Source of the DNA: Dermatophilus congolensis
GTDB taxonomy: Bacteria; Actinomycetota; Actinomycetes; Actinomycetales; Dermatophilaceae
Direction: 5' to 3'
DNA length: 64,000 bases
NCBI RefSeq assembly: GCF_900187045.1
Contig: NZ_LT906453.1
Coordinates: forward strand, 124,001-188,000
In this document: piece after piece, positions 45,216 through 53,963 of the stretch
How the letters are laid out: every line of letters starts with the position of its first letter
Numbering within the stretch: the first letter of the stretch is position 1
Notes under the pieces: generated by a model
The model's input: only the letters and a program-made list of their open reading frames with translations
Told to the model about the DNA's origin: nothing
Databases searched by the model: none
Translations under genes and position numbers: made by a program

Positions 45216-46369
45216 CCACCACCGCCCCCACCCCACCAGGCACCCCAGGCACCGACACACCCGCCACCGAACTACTCACCTACCTCAACGACCTCGGCCA
45301 CTGGTGCCAAACCCGCCGCACCGAACTGGACGAACTCGACGCCACCGCCCTCAAAACCCCCGGCAGCGACCACCTCACCAGCGACATCGTCCTGTCCATG
45401 ACCCTGTGGCAAGCCATCCACACCCGCTACACCACAATCACCACCCTCTGGGACAACGGCCGCGCCACCGAACCCCAACGCACCCACATCACCAGCCTCA
45501 TCTGGGGAACCCTCGAAGACAACCACACCAACAACAGCCTGGCCATATCCCTACCCGAAGCTTGCAGGCTCTCCGACACCCTCGTCTCATCCCTACGCGC
45601 CAACCTCGGACTCCACGGCCCCAACCCCGCACACCACAACCGCGTCCACGCACTACGCACCTGCATCGAACGCATCCGCGACCAAGTCCATCTCATTCCT
45701 GCCCAGCACCGCAGCGACGCCCAAAACACCCTTATCAACCTCGACCGCCGCGTCGTCGACATCACCAACCGATATAACCGCGGAGCCGACGTCGGCGGCC
45801 TACTACCCGCCCTCGAAACCGACCTTGCCCTGACCGAACGCAACCTCATCGTCGCCGCAGGCACCCGCGCCAACACCAAACACGCCCACAACGCTGCCCT
45901 GACCCGCCGCGAGGAACTCAACACCACCGCCAACGAAATCCGCGCCCTCGCCAGTCAGGCCGCCCACACCCTAAACACCCCACCGCGCCTTGGCATCCCC
46001 GACCCCAACGCACTCGGCGAACCCCCAACCGAACCAAATGAACTCGCTAACTACACCGCGAAACTCGACCGTGTAGCCCAAGCACTCGAACACGCCCGCA
46101 ACACCTTCACCACCGCACTAAGCCACCACCAAAACACCCTCACCCACGCCACCACCACCGCACACACAGCCCGAACCCTCACCACCCCCCACGCCACCGA
46201 AGACCTCACCCCCCTGCTGGCCGCACTCGAAACCGCCACCACCACACACCCCGCCGACACCACCCGCATCGCCGCACTCACCGCCGCCATCGACGCCTAC
46301 ACCACCACCTACACCACCCAGGACAGCACCACCCAGGACAGCACCACCCAGCAAGGAAGCTCCCGATGA
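45212..46369 (+). CDS. Coiled-coil protein of the kinase operon
   Basis: A 385-residue soluble protein I do not recognise. It is Ala/Thr/Leu/Glu-rich and mostly helical. Regions around residues 140-250 and 270-330 have heptad-like patterns (for example LDRRVVDITNRYNRGADVGG and AKLDRVAQALEHARNTFTTA). The C-terminal tail has short DSTTQ repeats. No enzyme motif is visible; a scaffold role between the membrane protein and the kinase is possible. Overlaps with both neighbours support co-translation. Confidence 0.55.
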   Translation: MTTTAPTPPGTPGTDTPATELLTYLNDLGHWCQTRRTELDELDATALKTPGSDHLTSDIVLSMTLWQAIHTRYTTITTLWDNGRATEPQRTHITSLIWGTLEDNHTNNSLAISLPEACRLSDTLVSSLRANLGLHGPNPAHHNRVHALRTCIERIRDQVHLIPAQHRSDAQNTLINLDRRVVDITNRYNRGADVGGLLPALETDLALTERNLIVAAGTRANTKHAHNAALTRREELNTTANEIRALASQAAHTLNTPPRLGIPDPNALGEPPTEPNELANYTAKLDRVAQALEHARNTFTTALSHHQNTLTHATTTAHTARTLTTPHATEDLTPLLAALETATTTHPADTTRIAALTAAIDAYTTTYTTQDSTTQDSTTQQGSSR

Positions 46370-48549
46370 CGGACACCTACCCCTGCACCAACACCAGCTG
46401 CCCCGGCCACTACACCGACGGCTACTGCGACTACTGCGGCACCCCCAACACACCCACCACACCAGCCCCACCAGAAAACACCACCAACACTGCTCTGCCC
46501 GACGAACGCGCCGCCATCGTCACCCTCGGCTCAGCACGCCACAACGCCACCCGCCGCCGCGTCCGCCCCCAACACACCCGCACCACCGGACTCGGCACTG
46601 GCCTGACCGTCGTACCCGCAACACCACCAACCCCACCCGAAGACAACATCCTCACCAACCCAACCGTCCCCGAAAACAAACGCCACTGCTCCACCTGCCA
46701 AACCCCCGTGGGACGCAGCCATGACAACACCCCCGGAAACCCCGAAGGCACCTGCCCAAACTGCGGCACCCCCTACTCCTTCACCCCCAAACTCACCCCC
46801 GGCGAAATCGTCGCCGGACAATACGAAATCACCGGCCCCCTCGCCCACGGCGGCCTAGGGTGGATCTACCTTGCCCGCGACCGCAACGTCTCCAACCGCC
46901 CTGTCGTCCTCAAAGGCCTCCTCAACGCCGAAGACGCCGACGCCGCAGCAGCCGCCGAAGCCGAACAAGCCTTCCTCGCCCGCGTCGAACACCCCCACAT
47001 CGTCGAGGTCTACAACGTCGTCACCCACAACGACGCCGGATACACCGTCATGGAACACGTCCCCGGCACCAGCCTCAAAGACATCCTCAAACAACGCCTC
47101 CGCGAGGCTGGCGGCACATACAACCCACTACCTGTAGAACACGCCCTCGCCTACATCCACGGCATCCTGCCCGCATTCACCTACCTCCACGACGCAGGAA
47201 TGCTCTACTGCGACTTCAAACCCGACAACCTCATCCACATCGGCGACCAAGTAAAACTCATCGACCTCGGCGGCATGCGTGCCATCGATGACCTCGACTC
47301 CCCCATCTACGGCACCATCGGCTACCAAGCCCCCGAAGTCCCCGACGTAGGCCCCTCCATCGCCTCAGACATCTACACCATCGGACGAACTCTCGCCGTC
47401 CTCACCAACGAATTCCGCGGCTACCAAACCACCTACGCAACAACTCTCCCACCACGCGACCAACTACCCGCCTTCAGCAACAACGACCCCTTCTACCGCC
47501 TCGTCGCCAAAGCCTGCGCCCCCGACCCCGCCGACCGCTTCCAAAGCATCGACGAACTACGCACCCAACTCCTAGGCGTACTACGACTGACCGTCCTCGA
47601 CTGCGACAACCCCACCACTGCACCCCAATCCGCCCCCTCACACCTCTTCCACTCCCCCCTAGTAACCAACGAATCCCTCGCCTGGTGGGAACTACCAGCC
47701 CTACGCCCCGACGAAACCGACCCCTCCCGCGCCGCCGTCGCCTCCATCACCGACAACGACTCCTGGAACCGCCTCAACGCCCTACGCACCATCCCCCGCC
47801 GCACCCCCGCAGTCATGCTCGCCGAAGGTTGGGAACACCTCCGCCTCCACGACCACACCAAGATCACCACCACCGTTGAAGAAATCCTCGCCGCAGACCC
47901 CTGGGAATGGCGCGCACTATGGCTCCACGCCCTCTCTGCCCTCCACCAAGGCGCCCTGGAGGAAGCCATCAACAGCTTCACCAGCGTCTACCACCAACAC
48001 CCCGGCGAAATCGCCCCACACCTAGGCCTAGCTCTGGCCCACGAACTCAACGGCGACACCACCAACGCCCGACGCGAATACCTCACCTGCCTACGCACCG
48101 ACACCAGCTACACCACCGCAGCCGCATTCGGCATCGCACGCACCCACATCCGCGACGGCAACCCCGACCACGCCATCGCCGCCCTCGACCTCATCCCACC
48201 GGGCACCACAGCTCACGGCCGCGCCCAGTGGCTACGAGCCGAGCTATCGACACACACACCCGGATACGACGCCCTTGACCACGCGTGGCGCAGCACCGAA
48301 AACCTGCCCGTCACCCCCATCGAACGCGCCCGATTCCGCGTACACCTCTTCAACACAGCTCTCCAACGCATCACCAGCACAGGAGAAAAACCCAAAGAAA
48401 CCCTCGACGGAATCCGCATAACCAAACGAGCAGTCCGCCTCGCTCTATCGGATGCCTACCATAGGCTGGCGACCCTCACACCCAACGAGCGCGAACGCGC
48501 CGCACTCATTGACACCGCTAACGAGGTACGTCCATGGACCCTAATCTGA
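46366..48549 (+). CDS. PknG-type serine/threonine protein kinase
   Basis: A 727-residue cytoplasmic kinase. N-terminal Cys modules are SCPGHYTDGYCDYCGTP and a second zinc ribbon CSTCQTPVG/CPNCG, comparable to the rubredoxin-like domain of PknG. The kinase domain begins near residue 150: glycine loop AHGGLGW, Lys in VVLKG, catalytic loop LYCDFKPDNL (the PknG-type HRD variant), DLG in LIDLGGMR, and YQAPE. The C-terminal third consists of TPR-like repeats. In mycobacteria PknG controls 2-oxoglutarate metabolism through an FHA protein; here an FHA protein lies downstream. Its 3' end is duplicated at 50417-50698. Confidence 0.93.
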   Translation: MTDTYPCTNTSCPGHYTDGYCDYCGTPNTPTTPAPPENTTNTALPDERAAIVTLGSARHNATRRRVRPQHTRTTGLGTGLTVVPATPPTPPEDNILTNPTVPENKRHCSTCQTPVGRSHDNTPGNPEGTCPNCGTPYSFTPKLTPGEIVAGQYEITGPLAHGGLGWIYLARDRNVSNRPVVLKGLLNAEDADAAAAAEAEQAFLARVEHPHIVEVYNVVTHNDAGYTVMEHVPGTSLKDILKQRLREAGGTYNPLPVEHALAYIHGILPAFTYLHDAGMLYCDFKPDNLIHIGDQVKLIDLGGMRAIDDLDSPIYGTIGYQAPEVPDVGPSIASDIYTIGRTLAVLTNEFRGYQTTYATTLPPRDQLPAFSNNDPFYRLVAKACAPDPADRFQSIDELRTQLLGVLRLTVLDCDNPTTAPQSAPSHLFHSPLVTNESLAWWELPALRPDETDPSRAAVASITDNDSWNRLNALRTIPRRTPAVMLAEGWEHLRLHDHTKITTTVEEILAADPWEWRALWLHALSALHQGALEEAINSFTSVYHQHPGEIAPHLGLALAHELNGDTTNARREYLTCLRTDTSYTTAAAFGIARTHIRDGNPDHAIAALDLIPPGTTAHGRAQWLRAELSTHTPGYDALDHAWRSTENLPVTPIERARFRVHLFNTALQRITSTGEKPKETLDGIRITKRAVRLALSDAYHRLATLTPNERERAALIDTANEVRPWTLI

Positions 48550-48621
48550 ACAAACAAGACGACAACACCACCGAAAACGAAAACACCGAAATGCCCATCC
48601 TCGACGGATGCGCACCCACTG
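48268..48621. repeat. 354-bp perfect direct repeat, left copy
   Basis: Identical to 50417-50770 (offset 2149). It covers the 3' end of the kinase gene and the 5' end of the PP2C gene. The left copy completes the kinase gene. Confidence 0.95.
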
Positions 48622-48635
48622 TCATCGAACGGTGA
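48534..48635 (+). pseudogene. Truncated 5' copy of the PP2C phosphatase gene
   Basis: The first 29 codons equal those of the phosphatase gene at 50683, then at the end of the repeat (48621) the frame enters the insert and stops at TGA 48633-48635, leaving a 33-residue fragment. It overlaps the kinase stop codon as in the original operon. Confidence 0.85.
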
Positions 48636-48862
48636 GATCGTGAACTCGGCCTCTGTGTCCGTGATGTGCTGCTCAGCCCTTTCCCAGTAGACCCGAGGGT
48701 CGTTCCCTGAGCATGAGCACCCCAGCTGAGTACGAGAATGCTTGCTACGCCACCTCAGCCGAGAGATGGCTCTCATAGGAGAGGCACGAAACTCGCGACG
48801 CTTTACGCCGCTACCAACCGGCTCTCACAACGGTCTCGCCCACCCCCGTCTCTAGTTTTGGG

Positions 48863-50140
48863 TCACGACCCGGCGGTTAAGTCACGAGACAGACATCGAA
48901 CTGCGGGCGACAGGAGCACTAAGGAACTGGTCACTACGACGACAAACCCGCTGATGGCCATCGCGAACCGTGCCTGTTCCGGGGATGAGACGACGAACCC
49001 CGCGAGTAATTGTCCCGCAGGCATCGCCGCGAATGAGGCGAAGAAATCGATCGCGAAGACCCTCCCCAGGTGGGACCGCGGCACCTGCCGCTGGATGGCT
49101 GTCCGTGTGACGACGTCGAAGAACTGGGTACCAGCGCCAGCAACGAAGCTCATGCCCAGGACGAAATACCAAGGCATCCCACCAGCCAGGGCGAAGCATG
49201 CGAGCGAGAAAAGCCCGATTGCCACGACAGCCCAGGTCCCGGGCCTTCGAAGTCGATCCACGATCGCTCCGGCGAGGGGGGCACCAGCCAGACCCCCCAC
49301 TGCGAAAGCGGAGAGTGTCGCCCCATAACCGTATAGATTTCCACCTCCTTCCGCTGCAACAAACGGCAGGAGAACCATCCACGGGCCGACGGCGAGAAGG
49401 ACATGGACCAGAGCCATGAGCTCGAGAACCCCTGGCCATTTCAGATCAATCACTACTCGGAGGCCATCGAGCGCTTCTCTGACCATGGAGACGGGTTTAT
49501 CCCCTCGCGATTCGGCCAGAACCTCCAGACGATGCCTACCTGCGATCAATACCGCCAAAGTGGACACCACGAACGTCGCTGCGTCGATGGTCAATGCAGC
49601 ATTAACCCCAAATTCAGTGACTACCACAGCACCCAGCGCCGGCCCAGCGAATTGCCCCGTACCACGCAGCACGTTACTCGACGCATTTGCCGATGCAAGC
49701 GCAGGATCAGCCACTAGCTCGGGAATGAACGAGTCATAAGCCGGTTCGAAGATGGCCTCACCGGCGCCCATGATAAACGTCATGACTGCCAGCACCCACA
49801 AGGGAGCGTCTAAGCCCATCGCCAGGAGACCAAGGATGGCCGCTGCGCGAATCGCATCGCTCACCATCAGCAGCTGCACGCGACTCAGCCGATCCGCTAC
49901 AACTCCGGCCGCGACGATAAGCAAGCTGAGCCCCAAGAAGCGTGCGCCGAACACAACGCCCAGAGACATCGGAGTTTCATCACGGTGCGATAGGACCGCC
50001 ACCATGGCAATCGGGAAGAGCTGATCCCCGAGGAGCCCGACCAGCTGCCCGGACCAGAGCCACCGAAAACCCGGAAACGCAAATGCTCGCTTTCCGTTTG
50101 GTGACCTAGTAGTCATGCGTTCGCCCACGCCCACGATCAC
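48863..50140 (-). CDS. MFS transporter, DHA3/macrolide-efflux type
   Basis: A 425-residue, 12-helix MFS protein. Features are the short N-terminus FAFPGFRWLWSGQLVGLLGDQ, LSRVQLLMVSDAIRAAAILG and FEPAYDSFIPELVAD, all typical of the DHA3 group (MefA-like drug or macrolide exporters). The GTG at 50140 overlaps the stop codon of an upstream gene fragment (GTGA). Lies within the foreign insert, transcribed against the operon. Could confer resistance to an unknown compound; a second possible start is the ATG at 50116. Confidence 0.88.
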   Translation of the reverse strand: MIVGVGERMTTRSPNGKRAFAFPGFRWLWSGQLVGLLGDQLFPIAMVAVLSHRDETPMSLGVVFGARFLGLSLLIVAAGVVADRLSRVQLLMVSDAIRAAAILGLLAMGLDAPLWVLAVMTFIMGAGEAIFEPAYDSFIPELVADPALASANASSNVLRGTGQFAGPALGAVVVTEFGVNAALTIDAATFVVSTLAVLIAGRHRLEVLAESRGDKPVSMVREALDGLRVVIDLKWPGVLELMALVHVLLAVGPWMVLLPFVAAEGGGNLYGYGATLSAFAVGGLAGAPLAGAIVDRLRRPGTWAVVAIGLFSLACFALAGGMPWYFVLGMSFVAGAGTQFFDVVTRTAIQRQVPRSHLGRVFAIDFFASFAAMPAGQLLAGFVVSSPEQARFAMAISGFVVVVTSSLVLLSPAVRCLSRDLTAGS

Positions 50141-50416
50141 CAGTCCTTAGAGGCCTCAAGCGCGTCATCAACTTCAGCGAGGAGGACCGCGCCGACGGGG
50201 GTCAACTCCGCCGTGTTGTAGAGCACATCAAGAGTACTTCGGACCACCGCTCTCCACTCTTCCAGATGTTTGACTATGTCCGTACTCGGCACGGCCGGCA
50301 CCCCCTGCCGCAACATTCGCGCCCAGCGCAGTGTCCAGCTGTCAGCAGATAGGTGTTGCGGCCCTTGCGGGCGGACAAACCCGGCCGTGCACCAGTACCC
50401 GATGCCGGCGGTAGGG
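50137..50416 (-). pseudogene. 5'-truncated gene fragment upstream of the MFS gene
   Basis: An open frame with its 5' end lost at the repeat boundary. It encodes about 92 residues including HLSADSWTLRWARMLRQG and LEEWRAVVRSTLDVLYNT and ends at a TGA overlapping the MFS start. I cannot assign a family. Translational coupling with the MFS gene suggests both came from one donor operon. Confidence 0.5.
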
Positions 50417-50698
50417 GACGCCCTTGACCACGCGTGGCGCAGCACCGAAAACCTGCCCGTCACCCCCATCGAACGCGCCCGATTCCGCGTACACCTCTTC
50501 AACACAGCTCTCCAACGCATCACCAGCACAGGAGAAAAACCCAAAGAAACCCTCGACGGAATCCGCATAACCAAACGAGCAGTCCGCCTCGCTCTATCGG
50601 ATGCCTACCATAGGCTGGCGACCCTCACACCCAACGAGCGCGAACGCGCCGCACTCATTGACACCGCTAACGAGGTACGTCCATGGACCCTAATCTGA
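50417..50698 (+). pseudogene. 3' fragment of the PknG-type kinase gene
   Basis: An exact copy of the last 282 bases of the kinase gene (48268-48549), including its stop codon, without a start of its own. It is the right-hand product of the duplication and overlaps the start of the intact PP2C gene. Confidence 0.9.
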
Positions 50699-50770
50699 AC
50701 AAACAAGACGACAACACCACCGAAAACGAAAACACCGAAATGCCCATCCTCGACGGATGCGCACCCACTG
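50417..50770. repeat. 354-bp perfect direct repeat, right copy
   Basis: Identical to 48268-48621. The right copy contains the native start of the PP2C gene, so the phosphatase gene remains complete. Confidence 0.95.
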
Positions 50771-51732
50771 AACCCCTGCCCGTCCTCGAACAAGAAGACT
50801 GTGACGAATGCGACGGCGCATACGAGGACGAATACTGCAACACCTGCGGCACCGCACGACCCGACGACCGCATGCACTACACCATCAATGCAGGTAACGG
50901 CGTCGCAGCAGCCTGCGACCGCGGTATTCGACACCTCACCAACGAAGACGCAGTCGCCGCCTGGAGCCACATCGACGACGACGGCAACCGCCGCATCGCC
51001 ATGGTCGTTGCCGACGGCGTATCCACCGCACGCAGATCCGAACGAGCCAGCGAAGCAGCCGTCAACGCGGCCATCGACGTACTCCGCAACTCCAGCTCTC
51101 TTGGAGTCGGCGAACTCGACGCCGCATTCACCGACGCACTCGAACACCGACTCACCGACGCAGCCCAAGCCGCATCCGACGCCGTGGCCACCATCAGCCA
51201 CAACATCGACGACTCCCCTGAACTATCCAACATCCCCAAAATCGGCGAACCCGCCTGCACCTTGGTCACCGTCGTCGTCGAAGGCAACCACGTCGCAGCC
51301 AGCTCCATTGGCGACAGCCGCGCCTACTGGCTGCCCGACATCAACGACGACAACGAAGAAGAAGCAACCCTTCTCACCACCGACGACTCCTTCGCCAACG
51401 AACAAATCCGCCGAGGCATGTCCCCCCAAGAAGCCATGCGCGGCCCCCAAGCCCACACCATCACCGCCTGGCTCGGACTCGACGCACCCGACATCGAACT
51501 CGCCGTCACCCACTTCACCCTCGAATCATCCGGATGGCTCATCGTGTGCAGCGACGGACTATGGAACTACGCGGCCGAACCTCGCCACATCCACGCAGCC
51601 CTACGCCACGCGACCAACACACTCTCCGACGACGCCGCACCCGTGGACATCGCTGAAGCACTCGTGGCATGGGCAAACGCCCACGGAGGACACGACAACA
51701 TCACTGTCGCTCTGGCCCGCATCGACTGCTGA
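50683..51732 (+). CDS. PP2C-type serine/threonine phosphatase with zinc ribbon
   Basis: A 349-residue phosphatase. An N-terminal Cys4 module (CDECDGAYEDEYCNTCG) precedes the PP2C domain at about residue 65. PP2C metal-binding residues are visible in VVADGVSTA, SSIGDSRAYW, VCSDGLWNY and GGHDNITVAL. It would oppose the kinase on shared substrates such as the FHA protein. In the ancestral operon its ATG lay inside the kinase gene; after the insertion it probably depends on read-through or on a promoter inside the insert. Confidence 0.93.
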   Translation: MDPNLNKQDDNTTENENTEMPILDGCAPTEPLPVLEQEDCDECDGAYEDEYCNTCGTARPDDRMHYTINAGNGVAAACDRGIRHLTNEDAVAAWSHIDDDGNRRIAMVVADGVSTARRSERASEAAVNAAIDVLRNSSSLGVGELDAAFTDALEHRLTDAAQAASDAVATISHNIDDSPELSNIPKIGEPACTLVTVVVEGNHVAASSIGDSRAYWLPDINDDNEEEATLLTTDDSFANEQIRRGMSPQEAMRGPQAHTITAWLGLDAPDIELAVTHFTLESSGWLIVCSDGLWNYAAEPRHIHAALRHATNTLSDDAAPVDIAEALVAWANAHGGHDNITVALARIDC

Positions 51733-51801
51733 AACCACCCCTCCCGGCATTAGCGCCCTGCCGGGACTCACCCCACCACACCCGCCCAGGAAGGAACCAC
51801 T

Positions 51802-53079
51802 GTGGCTGAATTCACCTGCACCGTCTACCAAAACGAATTCCTTCCCGAGCACGGCACCGATGTCCACGCCATCGTCACCGTCAACTGCGCCAACGCAGGA
51901 GCAGCCGGACAAACCGGCAGCGGCGATGCCGGCGAAGTCATCGTCGTTGACACCTCCGGCTCCATGGAAGAAACCGGTGTGGCCGCCGCACGCATCGCCG
52001 CAGCAGCCGCCATCGACCAAATCCTCGATGGCGTCTGGTTCGCCATCGTCGCAGGCAACCACCAAGCCCGCCTGTGCTACCCCGACGGCCACAGCGCTGC
52101 CATGGTGCAAATGACCCCCACCACCCGCGCCGCCGCCAAACAATCACTCGCCCGCCTCTACGCCGACGGCGGCACCGCCATGGGCACCTGGCTCCTAGCC
52201 GCAGCACAACTGTTCGACACCGTGCCCGCCCTAACCCAACGCCATGTGCTTCTACTCACCGACGGCGAAAACCAGCACGAAACCCCCGAACAACTCACCC
52301 ATGCCATCGACCTGGTACGCGGCCGCTTCCAAGTCGATGCCCGAGGCCTCGGCGCAGCCTGGGTCGTTGACGAACTACGACGCATCGCCAGCGCACTCAT
52401 GGGCACTGTCGACCTCATTCCCCACTACAACGACATGGCAACCGAATTCGAACAGCTCATGCGCACCTCCATGAACCGCGGAGTCGCCGACGCCCGTCTA
52501 CGCCTCTGGGCCCCACAGGGAGCGGAAATCCTGTTCGTCCGCCAAGTCGCCCCAACTCTGGAAGAACTCACCAACCGACGTGAAAGCATCAACCCCCTCA
52601 CCGGTGAATACCCCACCGGTGCCTGGGGCGATGAAAGCCGCGACTACCACGTCGCCATCCGTCTGCCTGCCAAAGCCATCGGCGCCGAACAACTCGCCGC
52701 CCGCGTCCAAATCGCCATCGGTGGCACCATCGCCACCCAAGGCCTGGTCAAAGCTCGCTGGTCTGCCGACAACACCCTCACCACTCACATCAACCCCGAA
52801 GTCGCTCACTACACCGGCCAAACCGAGATGGCCACAGCCATTCAGCAGGGCTTGGCAGCCAAATCCATCGGAGATGACCACACCGCAGTCACTCGCCTAG
52901 GTCGCGCAGTGCAGCTCGCCGAACAGTCCGGCGATGCCGCAGCCGCCGAACGCCTTTCCCGCGTAGTCGATATTGACGACGCGGCTACTGGCCGAGTCCG
53001 TCTCAAACGCAGCGTCAACAAGCTCGACGAAATGGCACTAGACACCGCCTCCACCCGCACCGTCAGGGTCAGAAAATGA
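51802..53079 (+). CDS. vWA domain protein (TerY-like)
   Basis: A 425-residue cytoplasmic protein. The von Willebrand A domain spans about residues 45-220 with a complete MIDAS: VVDTSGSMEE (DxSxS), GGTAMG (Thr) and LLLTDGEN (Asp). A beta-rich and helical C-terminal part follows. vWA proteins of the TerY type combine with PP2C and a kinase in Ter-like stress systems. GTG start at 51802 after AGGAAGGA. It overlaps the FHA gene by ATGA. Confidence 0.9.
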   Translation: MAEFTCTVYQNEFLPEHGTDVHAIVTVNCANAGAAGQTGSGDAGEVIVVDTSGSMEETGVAAARIAAAAAIDQILDGVWFAIVAGNHQARLCYPDGHSAAMVQMTPTTRAAAKQSLARLYADGGTAMGTWLLAAAQLFDTVPALTQRHVLLLTDGENQHETPEQLTHAIDLVRGRFQVDARGLGAAWVVDELRRIASALMGTVDLIPHYNDMATEFEQLMRTSMNRGVADARLRLWAPQGAEILFVRQVAPTLEELTNRRESINPLTGEYPTGAWGDESRDYHVAIRLPAKAIGAEQLAARVQIAIGGTIATQGLVKARWSADNTLTTHINPEVAHYTGQTEMATAIQQGLAAKSIGDDHTAVTRLGRAVQLAEQSGDAAAAERLSRVVDIDDAATGRVRLKRSVNKLDEMALDTASTRTVRVRK

Positions 53080-53963
53080 CCTCCTGCCCAGCTGGCCACC
53101 AGTCAGCCTCCACCGACTACTGCGACACCTGCGGCTGCCCTATGCGAGTCGTGCATCAATCAGCAACAACTGCTGCGCCACCTACTGCCCCTGCCACGTG
53201 CAGCGCACCGCAGACCGTTACATGCCCCCATTGCAAAACCAGCAACCATGCTGCCGATTTCTTCTGCAAACACTGCGGCTACGACTTCACCACTGGCTCG
53301 CTACCCACTACGCTCCCCCAGGCAGAAAACACACCAGCAACTCCCTCACCTGCTTCTGTTGCACAGCCATCAGGAGCGCGCGAAGCCGCACCAGAACCGC
53401 CTCAACCCACGCTTTCCTCACCAGCAGCGCCGCAACCACCATCAGCACCTGAACAGATCGCGCCCCAGCCCGCCCCGCCTGACCCCGAACCCACCACGCA
53501 TGTCCGCCGCCCGGCCTTCCGCCCCCCGAACACCCAACCTGCGCCCCGCCGCAGCGACTGGGTTGCCGAGGTTTGGGTTGACCCGGCCTGGTTTGCGCTG
53601 CAAGAAGGCGAAGGAGTAGCCCCATCACCAGGGCCACCAACAATCGTCTCGCTGCGCAACACCACCGCGATGATCGGACGCACCTCGGCCTCACGTGGAA
53701 TCCACCCAGAGATTGACTGCGGCGTCGACACAGCCGTCAGTCGCTCTCACGCCAAACTCACCACTGACGGCAGACGATGGTGGCTTGAAGATCTTGACTC
53801 AGCCAACGGCACTTTCATCGGCGACGCCACCGGCACACCGCCGGAAAACGCGATCCCCGCGGGCCGCAAAGTCGAGATCGATATTGATGATCGTGTGTGG
53901 CTTGGAGCGTGGACCCGGATTGTCGTGCGCCCTGCTACGTCCATGGAGCGAGATCTTTCCTGA
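53076..53963 (+). CDS. FHA domain protein with two zinc ribbons
   Basis: A 295-residue protein. Two N-terminal Cys4 modules (CPAGHQSASTDYCDTCG and CPHCKTSN/FCKHCG) are followed by a Pro-rich linker of about 80 residues and a C-terminal FHA domain: MIGRTSASRG, VSRSHAKL and DLDSANGTFIG hold the phosphothreonine-binding Arg, Ser, His and Asn. It is a likely phosphorylated target or adaptor of the kinase, comparable to the FHA proteins controlled by PknG. Last gene of the operon. Confidence 0.92.
   Translation: MTSCPAGHQSASTDYCDTCGCPMRVVHQSATTAAPPTAPATCSAPQTVTCPHCKTSNHAADFFCKHCGYDFTTGSLPTTLPQAENTPATPSPASVAQPSGAREAAPEPPQPTLSSPAAPQPPSAPEQIAPQPAPPDPEPTTHVRRPAFRPPNTQPAPRRSDWVAEVWVDPAWFALQEGEGVAPSPGPPTIVSLRNTTAMIGRTSASRGIHPEIDCGVDTAVSRSHAKLTTDGRRWWLEDLDSANGTFIGDATGTPPENAIPAGRKVEIDIDDRVWLGAWTRIVVRPATSMERDLS

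Larger units (their letters stand above)
48622..50416. mobile_element. Foreign 1.8-kb insert between direct repeats
   Basis: This segment separates kinase and phosphatase and is bounded by the two 354-bp repeats. It carries an MFS gene on the minus strand and fragments on both sides that are cut at the repeat borders. Its base composition is more balanced than the strongly A+C-rich operon around it. There are no terminal inverted repeats or transposase, so it does not look like an insertion sequence; integration of a small circle through homology is the simplest reading. Bases 48636-48862 hold no gene I can support. Confidence 0.75.

Noticed and set aside
48268-50770. Composite transposon or insertion sequence
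   Set aside because: The repeats are host operon sequence, not mobile ends; no transposase, inverted ends or short target duplication is visible.
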